Below are positions 1-17,337 of a stretch of 64,000 nucleotides of DNA, one piece after another. How positions within the stretch are numbered: position 1 is the stretch's first letter; each line of letters starts with the position of its first letter. Location: positions 39,375,638 to 39,439,637 of the forward strand of contig NC_133398.1 of assembly GCF_047511655.1 (NCBI RefSeq), written 5' to 3'. The stretch comes from Castor canadensis. Taxonomy: Eukaryota > Chordata > Mammalia > Rodentia > Castoridae. The translations under genes were made by a program, and so were the position numbers. The notes below the pieces were generated by a model. The model was given only the letters and a program-made list of their open reading frames with translations. It ran no database searches and was not told the DNA's origin.

Positions 1-990
1 AGGATAGTTTTTCTGATTTATATAAGGCTGAGTGGTGTAGAAACTTGTCCAGGGAAGCACACGGAGCTGGGGGTGAAACTGCAGTGGTGTCCTGGCTCCA
101 GATATGCCACCTGATGCTGAACCTGGCCTTTGTGGGGCCCAGTGGTGAGGTGAGAAGGAATAAAGGAGAAAGAGAGAGGAAGAGGCCTGAGCTACACATC
201 TCTCTAGTACAGCAGGGAAGGAGGGAAAATCCTGGCTCACTGCTCTGTTCTGGCCTTCTCCCTCTGCCCAAGCCCCTTGAATGCAGCTATTAGCAAAACC
301 CAAAGAAGCAGAGTTAAGGAAAGGGCAGGGTGGAAGTATGAGTAATGGTTCACCTCAGCTCAGACTCAAACTTCTGCCCCCTGCCTGGCAGCTGGCCTGG
401 GACTCTATTCTTCAAGACAGGAAACCTGCACAGGACAGGGTTGGGGTTCTGAAAGACTGAAGAGACCAAGATCACACTTTAGCTGAATAAGCATTTCGAT
501 CCAGCCCCTGTTCCACTTGTCAACCAGCAGTTTGGATGAAAAAAGTTATGGCATCCTGGCCTTTCCCTAATCTCCCTCCACAACACCCTCCCAATACACA
601 AACATACACATATACACATCATCTCCAAACCTATTGGGTTTCCCTGGATCCCAGTGACCCAAGAACTAGAGACAATCAAGAAGTCATTCCTGAACTTTGC
701 AGAATCTCTGCTGCACCCTGTCCTCTCCTCTGGATACTTCCCTGTGACTCCTTTCCCTTTGAGGGAGTGGCTGCCCTATAATTATCAGTCAGGCTGGGCT
801 AGGATGAGGGGAGAGTAACTGAGGCTCACACATACTTGTCACCTTTCTGGCATGCCAGATGCAGAGCCTCTGTCAAATACCTGTCCTACAGGCCCTTCAG
901 AGATCAACTGTCCAGAGGCCCCTAACCTTCAGTTCCTGTCTACCCACTTCTGCCCACCTTCAACTTCTTCATCTTCTTGTCCATCCTTCC
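1..990. other. Unassigned intergenic DNA
   Basis: No gene, repeat family or clear motif recognised. Short open frames here have no recognisable protein. Confidence 0.5.
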
Positions 991-1005
991 TCATTCTGCC
1001 TCCTA

Positions 1006-1108
1006 TTGACTGTTTCTGTTTTGTTTTTTTACCATACTGAGATTCGAATCCAGGGCCTCACACTTGCTAGGCAGGCATTCTACCACTTGAGTCATTCTGC
1101 CAGCCCAA
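1006..1108 (-). mobile_element. ID-like SINE with 15-bp target duplication
   Basis: Minus-strand tRNA-derived monomer starting with a T-rich tail. The perfect direct repeat TCATTCTGCCTCCTA flanks it at 991-1005 and 1109-1123. Confidence 0.9.
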
Positions 1109-1224
1109 TCATTCTGCCTCCTAAATCCCAAATTTATACCTTCCTCCTTCCCTCCAGCCACTGCCCTACATCTGAACTCTTTTTAATTTTTTTTTTCTTT
1201 ATGGCTTCCTGGCCTCACTGTCTT

Positions 1225-1475
1225 CCCTTCTTCTCATCCTCCACTCAGCAGCTGGCAGGATCCTTCCATATAGCAAATGGAGTCACTCCCCTGCTTAAAA
1301 CCTTCAGAGCTCCCATTAGGTACTGTTCCTAGTGGGGGACATTTGCCAACTGTAATCTTTTTTTTTTAATTTCCTTTATTCATATGTGCATACAATGATT
1401 GGGTCATTACTCCTCCCTTCCCCCTGCCCCCTGCCAACTGTAATCTTATTCAGAACCCCAATGTAAAAGAGTTAA
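1225..1475 (+). mobile_element. L2-like fragment interrupted by an L1 stub
   Basis: Old L2 3'-end character (gctggcaggatccttcc, then cttaaaaccttcagagctcc), continuing after the insertion at 1360-1431. Confidence 0.5.
1360..1431 (-). mobile_element. 72-bp L1 3'-end stub with perfect 16-bp TSD
   Basis: Poly-T, then the end of the local L1 3' UTR (ttcatatgtgcatacaatg), stopping in the C-rich tract. TGCCAACTGTAATCTT is duplicated at 1344-1359 and 1432-1447. It is an extremely 5'-truncated L1 insertion. Confidence 0.92.
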
Positions 1476-1486
1476 AATGCTGTGGC

Positions 1487-1682
1487 TAGCTGGGCACCAG
1501 TGGCTCGTGCCTGTAACCCTAGCTACTCAGGAAGCAGAGATCAGTAGGAATGAAGCTCGAAGCCCATGAAAACAGTCTGCAAGACCCTACTCAAAAAGAC
1601 CCATCGCAAAAATAGGGCTGGTGGAGTGGCTCAAGGTGTAGGCCCTGAGTCCAAACCCCAGTACTGCAAAAAAAAAAAAAAT
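1487..1682 (+). mobile_element. B1-ID dimeric SINE
   Basis: Left half around ggctcgtgcctgtaaccc, right half ending ccaaaccccagtactgc, then a poly-A tail. Confidence 0.9.
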
Positions 1683-1724
1683 CCCAAAAAACAAAAACAT
1701 GCTGAAGCAGTTCTCTTCCTCTGG

Positions 1725-2095
1725 CTGCAGCAGTCTCAGTGAGATCTTTTTCAGATCCCTGGGGCTCTGAATATCTCCTGCTTCCTGGATAAGAGCGAGG
1801 CCCTTAGTATGAGACCCACATCTCCTTCCCTAACCTCTCCACTGCTTGCTCTTTTCATGCCCAAGCAGGCATTCATCCTTCTAGAGCCTGGCCCAACAGT
1901 CTCCCACCTGGAAAACCCTCCACAAAATCCTCAGCCAAGTGTTTTCTATTCTAGGAAGCCTGTCGATTACCCTAGCCCAAAAGATACTCCACATTCCTTT
2001 CCTGGCTGCAGGGGCCGAGATTAACTCAGACCTAGTTTGAGCCCCCAGGAAACCTGTGAGCTTTTCTTTCCTTCTTGACCTCAAGTTCTGACTGC
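1725..2095 (+). mobile_element. Degenerate L2-like sequence
   Basis: Pyrimidine-rich text with L2 phrases (catctccttccctaacctctcc, tgcccaagcaggcattc in spirit). Weak; no exact boundaries. Confidence 0.3.
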
Positions 2096-2545
2096 TCATG
2101 TTCTACAGTAACCCTCCTGGATCCAGAAGCTTCCTGCCAGTGAAGTGGGAAAGGGGGAAATCAGAAAGCAGGGCTTCTAGGAATCTGGTCCCTGAGGTGT
2201 GAACCAGAGTCCTCCAGATACCCGAGACCTGTTCCTGGTGATGGCCTGCTCTGTGTCAACTCAGTGTCACTAACTCCCCTACCACTGAGGCTGAATGGGA
2301 CAAGTTCAAATGTCTGGCAGATCATCTCCAGATCCCTCAACAGATTCCTGACTCCTATGTCTGCCTTTTATAAACACTGGACCCACAGACAGGCACACAT
2401 GAGTGTTCCCATAGACCTCCACAGGCACACGGATGTATACTGTGTACACATGGACACCCATGGGCACATGTATGCACATGTATGCACACACAGAGGTAAG
2501 TATGCCCCTGAATTTGCATGGATATTCACACATGAAGAAATGTGG

Positions 2546-2755
2546 CTCTGTGGTAGAGTGCCAGTGGCTCATGCCTGTAAGCCTAGCCATTCAGGAGACA
2601 GATATCAGGAGGATCCAGGTTTGAAACTAGTCTGGGGAAATAATTAGTAAGACCCTATCTCAAAAACACCCAACAAAAAAAAAAGGGCTGATGGAGTGGC
2701 TCCTCCCTAGCAAACATGAGGCCCTGAGTTCAAACTCCTATATCACCAAAAAAAG
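2546..2755 (+). mobile_element. B1-ID dimeric SINE with purine tail
   Basis: Both halves present; the tail runs into GAAA repeats. AAGAAATGT occurs before it and again after the tail, a likely short TSD. Confidence 0.85.
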
Positions 2756-2805
2756 AAAGGAAGAAAGACAGAAAGAAATGTAGTACAGTATTCAAAGCCT
2801 GAAAC

Positions 2806-3025
2806 TTTTTTTTTTTTTGGTGGGACTGGAGGTTGAATCCAGGGCTTTGTACTTGCAAAGCTGGTACTCTACTACTGGAGCCACACCTCCAGTCTATTTT
2901 GGTCTGATTATTTTGGAGATGGGGGGGGGTCTCATAAATTGTTTGCTGACCTCGAACCTCAATCCTCCTGATCTCAGTCTCCCAAGTAGCTAGGGTTACA
3001 GGTATGAGTCACTGACATCCTGCAC
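2806..3025 (-). mobile_element. B1-ID dimeric SINE with TSD
   Basis: Reverse copy with AGCCTGAAAC at 2796-2805 and 3026-3035. It carries a nine-base G run inside. Confidence 0.9.
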
Positions 3026-3059
3026 AGCCTGAAACAATCTTGTTCAATTCCTGAAAGTG

Positions 3060-3190
3060 CTTCCAACTGAAGAAACCTCTGTGTAACTGATGAAGAAACA
3101 GACTCTCAGGGATGGTGGTCACCTGACTAGTCAGAGGCCAAGCCATGCTTGGAGCTCAGATTCTGGGTCTGCCAGAGTTCTATGTCCCTA
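3060..3190 (-). mobile_element. MIR remnant
   Basis: Text such as gatgaagaaacagactctca and the following 'cacctgactagtcagagg' fits a reversed, diverged MIR. Confidence 0.5.
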
Positions 3191-4750
3191 TCAGCCTAGC
3201 AAGGGTTATAGGCCTCCATCCTATCCCTCTCCTGCATCACCATGACCCTCCACTGTCCTAACCCTAAATGACTGCTAAGGGCAGCTCAGCAACACCAGGG
3301 GTGAAATTAGAGTCCCTAGGACATAGAGCAAAGGTGGATTTTTCTCAAGGTCCAGCTGGACATCTTGAAGGTGCCCGAGATGGGGTTCATATTTGTCTAT
3401 ATTTATGGACTCTGGGCCACCTCACCTGTCTGGAGATGGGAGGGGGGTGGTGGTAACTATGTTGGTTCAGGAGGAGGAGCTGCCTGCCCAACCCCCAGTC
3501 TGGGGATACTTATAATAGGGTGATTCATCTTTGCTCTCCACTCCCCATTTCACTTCAGAGCCAGCCCCCCACCCTGGATACCAAGAAGCAGGAATCATGT
3601 CCGACCATGACTTAAGAGTGGGAGCACACTCAGGAAAGAGAGCTGAGTGTGGAGTGGATCAATGGTTTTTGAGTCCTGGCTCCCTGCTCCCCTGTGCCTC
3701 GAATCTGTTGTTCCCTAGCCTCTCTACCCTCTTCCCCTCATCCTCCCCACCCCATGGATTTTGAATCTCAGCTCAGTAGTAGCTGAAGGACTTAGCTTCT
3801 CTCTAAACCACAGTTTGGTCATTTGTTAAATGGGGAGGACACACCCACTTCTGGAGTTTCTTTTGCAAAGTGGGAGGAAATGCTTTCTATACTTGAAAAT
3901 GTCTGCATGTCTGTTTTGCCTGGTTCCTCCCTCAAAGCACTGTAATGCTCTGGAAAAAGTTAGGGTTGTGGGACCTCAGGGGATTCTAGAGGGGTTGTTT
4001 TCTATATTTCCACCACACCTCTGACTCACTGACAGTTAGGCTCATATCTCCTTTCCTACTCAGGTTGCTCTCATTCATGCAGGAAAAAGTTTAGGGGGTA
4101 GGAAATGAAGGGTGTGCCACCCCCACTCCTTAAAGGGTTCCAGCCAGCCCCTCTGTTCCAGCAGGCTGAAACTTGCATCTTTAGCCCTTCCCTCTCCTGG
4201 GAACCCACTCCTCCAGCTCTGACCTTAAAGGAGTCATGGCCTCCCACGGGAGGATGTGTGGACCAGGCCCCTTCCCTGGCTCAAACTCCCGCCCAGGTGA
4301 GACACAGACCTTGCTCAAGATGCCCTGGGAGGAGGTGAGACCTCCTCATCTGCCTCCTCCTGGAGCTCCAAGGGGGGCTGGCTCCTGGCCCACACTCAGC
4401 CTTGGCTGTCCTTACCCAAGCACAAGAGGGAGCCCAGAGGGCTCTGGGTAAGCTGTGACTCAGAGGGTTGGGGCCTCATCAAGCTGTCTCTTCTCTGTGA
4501 AGCCATGTTTCTTTTGCCTTCTGCTCCAAGGAGTGCCACTTGCACTGACTACAGTGAGTATGATGCCTCCTGGAGTTTGTGAGCAATGAGGCAGTCCCAT
4601 TGCCCCAACCTGGCACTTCTGAATGGGCATCCCTGACCCCTCTCCATCCCAGATGACCTAAGAAAGGCTGACTGCAATAAGAAGCTTTTGGAAAGCAGTA
4701 CATCCTTCCGTTCTTCCAGGTAGGGTCCTCTTACATCTACTAAGAAGCAT
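3191..4750. other. Unassigned intergenic DNA
   Basis: No gene recognised. A possible MIR tail lies at about 3785-3850 (accacagtttggtcatttgt). The rest is apparently unique. Confidence 0.45.
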
Positions 4751-4751
4751 G

Positions 4752-4922
4752 AAGCCAAGCACCAGTGGCTCACGCTTGTAATCCTAGCTACTCAGAAGGC
4801 AGAGATCAGGAGAATCATGGTTCGAAGCCATTCTGAAAAAATCCATCACAAAAAAGGGATGGTGGAGTGGCTCAAAGTGTAGGCCCCGAATTCAAACTCC
4901 CATACAAAAAAAAAAAAAAAAG
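4752..4922 (+). mobile_element. B1-ID dimeric SINE
   Basis: Full dimer shape with a right half slightly shortened and a poly-A tail. Confidence 0.9.
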
Positions 4923-6190
4923 GCGTGAAGACCTACCCAGCTCCAGCCCTGACCTTCCTAATGGATGTGTATGTGAAGATGTGTGTGCATGCTGGTTAAT
5001 GGGTATGAATGAGTTTGATGGGAGTACATGGGGTCATGGTCCCGCATGTTGGCTCTGATTGAGAGGACAAGGGAAGCAACACTGAGATCCAGACCTTGTT
5101 TCACTTGCAAAGTCATATGCCTTGGTGTAGGGCTGCATTAACTGGAGCAGGTCACACATGCTGAATGGAGAGCTGCAGCCCCAGGATTATAGACAGATAC
5201 ACAAATACATGCACACATGGGTGAGCCCATATAGATGTTCACATGTAAAGAAATGCTTCATAATGTGAACCACAAGTCTATGGTTGTGTGTGTGATCTGT
5301 GTGTGCCTGGTGCCTCCCATGTGAATTCTATGTGAGCTGAGTACAACCACATGCCTTCTGTGTGTTGGCTGGTGGCAGAGTGGCTCCCAATTTTTTTTCC
5401 TGCTTTGGTTCCCAGGCCAGTCTCTACTGCCAGTAGGCTGCCCTAGGATAGGCAGAGTAAGGTGGTGCTGTGGGCAGGGGTTCCAGTTTTCTATCTACAT
5501 TGAGGAATTCCTGCCCTCTGCTGCCTTTGCAGGCCCATTTGAGGCAGTGAGGAAGCATACCTTAGGGTGGAGAGCACAGAGGATAGTTTGGCAGGGGCTG
5601 CTCCCTGACTCCCAAACCTGTGGTTGGAGCTCTGGCACCAAGAGTCTAAGGTTCTGCTTTGAGTCACAAGTTGGAAACAGGGCCAGCAGGCAAGCACTCA
5701 GTGATGGCTTCTTGATTCACCATGGGGCCTCCCAGCCCAAGGGGAAGAATAGGGAAGGTGCATTTCTCTGGGCCAAGGACTTTGAGAAGCCTCCTGGATG
5801 GGCTCCATATGTGTGAGCCTATGGCCAGGCTCTCATGTGAATGGGATCCCATATCTTGTGAGCAATGTCTATAGGCAAGTGTGTGACTGCAAGCTGTGTG
5901 GTGTGTTTATGTATGCATGTACACATATGTGCGCACCTATCTACATGAGTGTGAATCTATGCTATAGTCTTGCAAAATTTCATCTCGTTTCATTTCTGAA
6001 AGCCACTCCTCAAGGGACAAGTCATCAGGGTCCTTAGCCGACCTGCATTAGGTCCCTCTGGAAAATTGGTTTCTTTGTTCTCCTCAGGCAATGCTGCCCT
6101 GGAGACTTGGGTAAAGACATGTTATTTGCTCCCAGTCTTGTGGGAGCAGGCCCCAGACCAGCAGGCCTTAGTGTCCTGGTTATTTGAGTG
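4923..6190. other. Unassigned DNA with degenerate TG/CA tracts
   Basis: Alternating purine-pyrimidine text at about 5160-5370 and 5880-5960, with no pure microsatellite. No gene seen. Confidence 0.45.
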
Positions 6191-6192
6191 AC

Positions 6193-6240
6193 TGTGTGTG
6201 TGTGTGTGTGTGTGTTTGTGTGTATGTGTTTGTGTGTGTG
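6193..6240 (+). repeat. (TG)n microsatellite
   Basis: Interrupted TG run joined to the 5' side of a reverse ID-like element. Confidence 0.95.
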
Positions 6241-6312
6241 CTGGAAATCAAATCCAGGGACTTACATATACTGGACAAGCACTCTACTACTGAGCTATAC
6301 CTCTAGTCTAAT
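6241..6312 (-). mobile_element. ID-like SINE
   Basis: Reverse tRNA-derived monomer (caaatccagggacttac ... gagctatacctctagtc). Confidence 0.8.
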
Positions 6313-6338
6313 TTCCTGATATTTAATGCATCATAGAG

Positions 6339-6566
6339 CCAGGTGCTGGTGGCTCACGCCTGTAATCGTAGCTAGTTAGGAGCCTGAGATTTGGAAAGAT
6401 TTAAATTTGAAATCAGCCCAGGCAAATAGTTCACAAGACTCCATCTCCAAAATAACCAGAACAAAATGGACTGGAGGTGTGGCTCAAAAAGTAGAGTGCC
6501 TGCCTAGAAAGCATAAGGTCATGAGTTCAAACCCCAGTACTGCAAAAATAAAATAATTAAAAAATA
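6339..6566 (+). mobile_element. B1-ID dimeric SINE with 14-bp TSD
   Basis: AATGCATCATAGAG at 6325-6338 repeats as AATGCAACATAGAG at 6567-6580, one mismatch. Confidence 0.9.
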
Positions 6567-6580
6567 AATGCAACATAGAG

Positions 6581-6669
6581 ACTGGGTGTGTAGCTCAGTG
6601 GTACACCATGTGCTCAGGCATGTGTGAGGCCCTGGGTTCAATTCCCAAAACTGCAAAAGAAAAAAAAGT
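6581..6669 (+). mobile_element. ID SINE
   Basis: Monomer with gtgtgtagctcagtggtac and gggttcaattcccaaaactg, plus an A tail. It starts directly at the TSD of the previous element. Confidence 0.85.
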
Positions 6670-6679
6670 AATAAATGCA

Positions 6680-6804
6680 GGGCTGGGCATGGTGGTCACA
6701 CCTGTAATCCCAGCACTCAGTAAGCTAAGGCAGGAAGATCATACATTTGAGGCCAGTCAGTGGTACATTTAGAGACCCTGTCTCAAAAAAACAGATCAAA
6801 AAGC
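6680..6804 (+). mobile_element. B1 SINE
   Basis: 7SL-derived: gggcatggtggtcacacctg, ggccagtcagtgg, and gagaccctgtctcaaaaaaa. Confidence 0.9.
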
Positions 6805-6999
6805 AGGGTGCCGATGGCTCACACCTGTAATCCTAGCTACTCAGGAGGCAGAGATTAGGAGGATCAGGGTTCAAAGCTAGCTCCAGCTGGTTTATCACGA
6901 TAAAACCCACCAGGGTTTTTTCCCAAAGGGCTAGTGGAATGGCTCAAGGTGTAGACCCTGAGTTCAAACCCCAGTACTGCAAAAAAAAAAAAAAAAAAG
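6805..6999 (+). mobile_element. B1-ID dimeric SINE
   Basis: Fifth SINE in an 800-bp cluster, with an 18-base A tail. Confidence 0.9.
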
Positions 7000-12921
<5,922 letters not shown>

Positions 12922-13189
12922 GCTAGCAGTGGCCACCTCCTCTCCCTCCACTACCCCTTCCCTTGCGCATTTGGTGACTATGTAGGGGCCACTCCCTAGA
13001 AGCCCCCTCATGATCCACCTCACAGGCTGAGATGCTCCCTATCTCACTACCCTGCTGGATGGCTCGCTCCAGGATTTCCACTGGACCCTGCCCAGTAGGA
13101 CCTTAGGTCACCACCCTTAAGTCTGGGTAGGAAGGGAGTAGGGCCAGACGTGGTTTTGTCTCTCAAAGGGAGAGAAAAGGCAGCAGTTA

Positions 13190-13191
<2 letters not shown>

Positions 13192-13220
<29 letters not shown>
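13192..13220 (+). repeat. (TG)n microsatellite in AQP3 3' UTR
   Basis: About 14 TG units, continuing degenerately to about 13232. Confidence 0.95.
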
Positions 13221-13223
<3 letters not shown>

Positions 13224-13605
13224 CATGTGTGTGGTTTCCCACATATTCAGGGCAAGGGACCAAGCATTTGAAAAGGAGCTTAGGGTTCCAGGGGTGTTGT
13301 GGGGGGAGCCCAGAAGAAGGAAGAAAGCAATATGAATGAGGAAAGCACAAGGGTGTGCATGTTTCAGGGACTCCAACCAGATATGTGTTTTAGAGTATAT
13401 GTGTGTCTGCCCTTTTTAAAGTGGGGCTTCTCTAGGCTTTTAGGAGGTGGGGCTGGGAGGAAGGGGCCACAGCTCAGGTCTGGAGCTCTGATATCCCTGA
13501 GTAGGAGTGGTATAATATGTTTCTGACATAAATGTAGTCATGGTGGGGGTGTGCAGTTCAGGTCATAAGTTTCATGTTTGCTTTTGTTTTGTTTTTGATA
13601 ATATG

Positions 13606-13637
13606 TATATATATAATATATATATATTATATATATA
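13606..13637. repeat. Perfect 32-bp AT palindrome in AQP3 3' UTR
   Basis: Alternating AT with one AA and one TT placed symmetrically about 13621/13622, so the whole 32 bp is self-complementary. In RNA it could form an AU-only hairpin. Confidence 0.9.
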
Positions 13638-13750
13638 AAATGTTACAGATTTAAGGGTGGAGATTGAGAGACTCCACTTTCAAAAGGGTCTTCACTCCTT
13701 TAATCATCTACTCAATAATGTACTCTTTTGCCTTTTATAAAAAAAAAAGC

Positions 13751-13756
13751 AATAAA
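13751..13756 (+). terminator. AQP3: AQP3 polyadenylation signal AATAAA
   Basis: Canonical hexamer about 830 nt after the stop codon, followed by T-rich sequence. Cleavage is expected around 13770-13785. Confidence 0.85.
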
Positions 13757-13789
13757 ATATCTGCCTAAAACTGTCAATTGTGCAAATAT

Positions 13790-14060
13790 TTCTGCTCATT
13801 CTGATGTTTTTCTGGGGCTGGTTAAGGAGCTTCAGTGTATCTGACCACAAATTTCCAGGTGTCCAACTTGCATCCTTTTGGGCATCTTCCCAATCTCTGC
13901 ACCGAGGAAGGCAGGTTCCCCCAGGCAGAGCTGCCCAAAGAGGAGGACTGAGAAGTGAGTTCTCTGTGGAGGAGACCAGTCAGAGTGGAACGTGTATTAA
14001 CCCTACAACTCACAGCTGTTAGGCTCCATCACCTCCATCTAGACCTTGGCTATGACCCCC
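13790..14060. other. Unassigned DNA downstream of AQP3
   Basis: Nothing recognised between the AQP3 end and the L2-like segment. Confidence 0.4.
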
Positions 14061-14440
14061 TCAGCAGCCTCCCTGTCTTCAGATCTGTTCCAATCATTCC
14101 ACACAGCCATCGGAGGGATTCCTTCCCCTGCCAAAGGTGGGGCTTTTTCAGGGTTCTCACCTTCCATCCGGAGACAGTCTAAAGCCCTCCACCCACATCT
14201 AGGCTCTCCAGGACTTGGCCCCTGTCCCTGTCCACCCCGTCACAGTTGTCCATCTACCCTACCCCAGCCTACTTTATGTGCTCCTGGGCTTCCCTACTTT
14301 GGACCATCACTCCGAAGTTCCAACTCACATCCTCTGATCTGCTTTAATGCCTCCTCCTCCAGAAAGTAAGTCATTCCTGCTCCTCCTTACTCTTCCACCA
14401 TCTCTAGTCACTTGCCTAAGCCCAGAAACCACTCCTGTGT
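14060..14440 (+). mobile_element. L2-like 3' remnant
   Basis: Phrases such as gatctgttccaatcattcc and later 'ccagaaagtaagtcattcc' resemble diverged L2 text. No boundaries. Confidence 0.4.
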
Positions 14441-14739
14441 TCACTCTTGGCCCCCTCTGCTTCATTTCTTCAGTCTGAGGCACATCCATGCTCAGGAAGG
14501 AAGGGGTTATTCTGACAGGCACGGGTATCAGATGTAAGGGGCTCGGCACACCTGCGCCCAGGAAGCTCTTCTCTTCTCATTTCCTCCTCCCTTACCAGAT
14601 CCAACTTAAGTTTCACCAGGAATATAAGGAAAGGTGTCCCTCCCCCAAGCCCTCCTGCAGAGTTAACCCCTTGGGAGCCAGAGGATCTCTGGGTCCACAG
14701 AACTACACTTTTAGAGCCTGCTCTTGCTTCCCAGCCCCT

Positions 14740-14830
14740 TCACAGATGAGAAGGCCATGGCTCATAGAAGGCAGGTGGCAAATCCGGGGTCACACAGCCA
14801 GGACTCTGATTGGGAAGATAAGGATGGAAG
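14740..14830 (-). mobile_element. MIR remnant
   Basis: Reversed MIR core: cacagatgagaaggccatgg and ggggtcacacagccaggact. Confidence 0.6.
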
Positions 14831-15052
14831 AAGGCAAGTCCTCCTCAGAACTCTAACTCTTCCTTGTCCTCAGCTCCCAAGAGGTGTGTCTGGAATGTTG
14901 GGAGTGTTCTCTAATCTGACCCTGAGAGGAGGAAAGGTAAAGCTTGGGAGGAGAATGTGGCTGCAGAGTTTCATTGTAGCCATTTTGGTGCCCCCACCTC
15001 ACCCATGCCCCATGCACCAGTCAGGGGGTAGTGCCTTCTGGTGCAGAGATTT

Positions 15053-15249
15053 TTTTTTTTTTTTTTTGCGGTACTGGGGCTTGAACTCAGGGCTTTCACC
15101 TTGAGCCACTCCATCAGCCCTATTTTTGTGAAGAGTTATTTGAGATAAGATCTCTTGAACTATTTGCTTGGGCTGGCTTTGAACCACTATCCTCCTGATC
15201 TCTGCCTCTTGGGTAGCTAGGATTATAGGCGTGAGCAACCGGGGCCTAG
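15053..15249 (-). mobile_element. B1-ID dimeric SINE
   Basis: Poly-T then gcggtactggggcttgaact; 'tgcagagatt' flanks both sides as a TSD. Confidence 0.9.
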
Positions 15250-15299
15250 ATGCAGAGATTAATAGGAAGTTGAACCTAGATTCCAGGCCCAGTATATCC

Positions 15300-15440
15300 T
15301 CTCTCAAGCTGTGTGACTTGTGGGCTCATGTTTTTCCCTGAACCTCAGTTTCCTTATCTGTGGCTTGGGGATTAATGAAAGAAAATAATGGAATATAATT
15401 CATGAAAAGGACCTGACACAGTGACCAGCACATGGTAACC
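15300..15440 (+). mobile_element. MIR remnant
   Basis: The classic core ctcagtttccttatctgt is present. Confidence 0.65.
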
Positions 15441-16494
15441 AAATGTCATCTCATAATTTTTCATCCAGAACCAGAAATGAGGTGGGGAAGTAGAGGTAGG
15501 GGAAAGGGTGGAGGAGGGATGCTGAAGGCTGTTTTTTAAAGGTCATCCTCTTCCACCTCAGATTCCTTCCATAATTCTGAATTTTCTGAAAGGGGAGGGA
15601 AGAAGAGTTGGGATGGTAGCTGTGCCTGACTCTAGAAGGCACTTGGGAGGGACAGAAGACAGACAAGAGGGAGCCACAAGCCCAGGGCAGGGGAGCCAAG
15701 AGAGTATATTGGTTGGAGGGTCAGACCACAGGAGAGAGAGAGTAAGGCCTGGCCAAGACCAGGAGCAGTGAGTGCATACTTGAGCCATGCAGCAACTAAC
15801 TCTCCAGGGTCAGAAGGGAAGCTCCTGCCTCTCCACCTCCCCTCCAGGCAAGCCCTCCATTAGCAGTTCTGGGTGTTAGCAAGTTCTAGAAGGAAAACTC
15901 TTTACCTTCTACAGGAACTATGTTCTTCATTCCATGTAATCCATTTTCCAGGGTAGACATGGAGAATCACCCCATGGAAGGATAGCCACACCCCATGGCT
16001 CACCAATAGAAGATACTTAGAAACTGCTTTTGCTTTAAAAGTACTAACTTTGCTTAAGCCTGGAAATATCCAAAGGGAAACAAAAAGCAGGATAAAATTC
16101 TGCATCTCTGCCTCCAGTTTGAATTTAACTCCTTTGTTCTGAGCCATTCCCTTCTGCAGTCACATTGGAATCCAGAAATGGGAAGACAGGACTGATCAAT
16201 CTTGAGACAAGAGTAGAAGCCACCCCTAATGACTTATCTGACAAGTCCCCAGCCTGACCAATGCTGAGATATACCTTTGACCTAGACTGCATACTTCTTA
16301 CCCCCCCCCAATTCTTTCTCTGTTTAAACATGGAAGATGGGCTGAAATGCTTAATTCCTTCATCCCAAGGGCTTTCTCAGACCTTTACCACTAATCATCT
16401 CTTTGTCATATTTGACCTAGTGGCTGAACTTGACATGTTGGAACCCCTGGAGTTGGGCCTGTGTCCTTCTTTCTGCACCAAGCCCTCTAGGAGC
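15441..16494. other. Unassigned intergenic DNA
   Basis: No recognisable gene or repeat. Confidence 0.4.
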
Positions 16495-16506
16495 CCATAT
16501 TTTCTT

Positions 16507-16712
16507 TTCTTTCTTTTTTCCTTTTATTTGCGGTACTGGGGCTTGAACTCAGGGCCTACACCTTGAGCCACTCCACCAGCCCTTTTTCTGATGTTTTTTT
16601 TTGAGATAGGGTCTTATGAAGTATTTGCCTGGACTGGCTTGGAACTGTGATCCTCCCTATCTCTGCTTCCTGAGTAGCTAGGATTACAGGCGTGAACCAC
16701 TGGTGCCCGGCT
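16507..16712 (-). mobile_element. B1-ID dimeric SINE with 12-bp TSD
   Basis: CCATATTTTCTT at 16495-16506 and 16713-16724 flanks a full reverse dimer. Confidence 0.93.
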
Positions 16713-16724
16713 CCATATTTTCTT

Positions 16725-17323
16725 AATGTTCTGATTTGCTCAGTTGTAATTAGCCTCCTTAAACCTTGAGGTTTTTTGTTTCTGTGTGCACCTGCCTCTG
16801 TGCATCTGTGTGCACACATGCAAATGTGCATTGCTCAGCGCTTCTGGTGGGCCTGTCTTTCTCCTAGTATATCAGGTTATATCTTTAGGTCTGAGCTTCT
16901 GGCTGACCATCTGGCTTTCCATGTCTCTGTCACTGCCTAAGTCTTTGTGAACTGCTAAGTGGACGACCTGTGTAATTGAGCCAGGTCTTTGTGCGTACCT
17001 CTGAGTCCGTCTCTCTGTGTACTTGGAGCAATGCTCTGTGTGTACTCAGTATCTATCCCTACCTGTACTTGCAAGTGACTTCTGCCAGCCCAGTCCCCAG
17101 GGCATACCTCCTTCTTAATCCTTAGTAATGAGCTCTCTCCTACTTGCTAACTCTTTCTCCTTGATTTTGTTTTTCTGAAAATCTGGGTGGGGCACCCCTA
17201 AGCCTGGGGAAACATGGGCGGGGCAGAGTTGGGTGGAGTGGGAAAGAGAGAAAAGGCACTACTCCACCCAGTACAGGGACCCCAGAGGCACAAGACAGCC
17301 TGAATTCCAAAGGAGGGTCTAGG
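16725..17323. other. Unassigned DNA with TG-rich stretch
   Basis: Degenerate TG/CA text at 16780-17060; otherwise nothing recognised. Confidence 0.4.
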
Positions 17324-17337
17324 AAGATGCTGGTCTT

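Larger units (their letters stand above)
12922..13775 (+). other. AQP3: AQP3 3' UTR
   Basis: About 850 nt from the stop to just beyond the poly(A) signal at 13751. It holds a (GT)n run and a perfect AT palindrome, described separately. The 3' end is inferred from the signal position. Confidence 0.8.

Noticed and set aside
1-990. End of the NOL6 gene, the expected upstream neighbour of AQP3
   Set aside because: No recognisable NOL6 coding text or poly(A) signal in place; the gene is probably further left.
6581-6669. tRNA-like sequence with A and B box words
   Set aside because: It is one of many ID SINE copies with an A-rich tail, not a tRNA gene.
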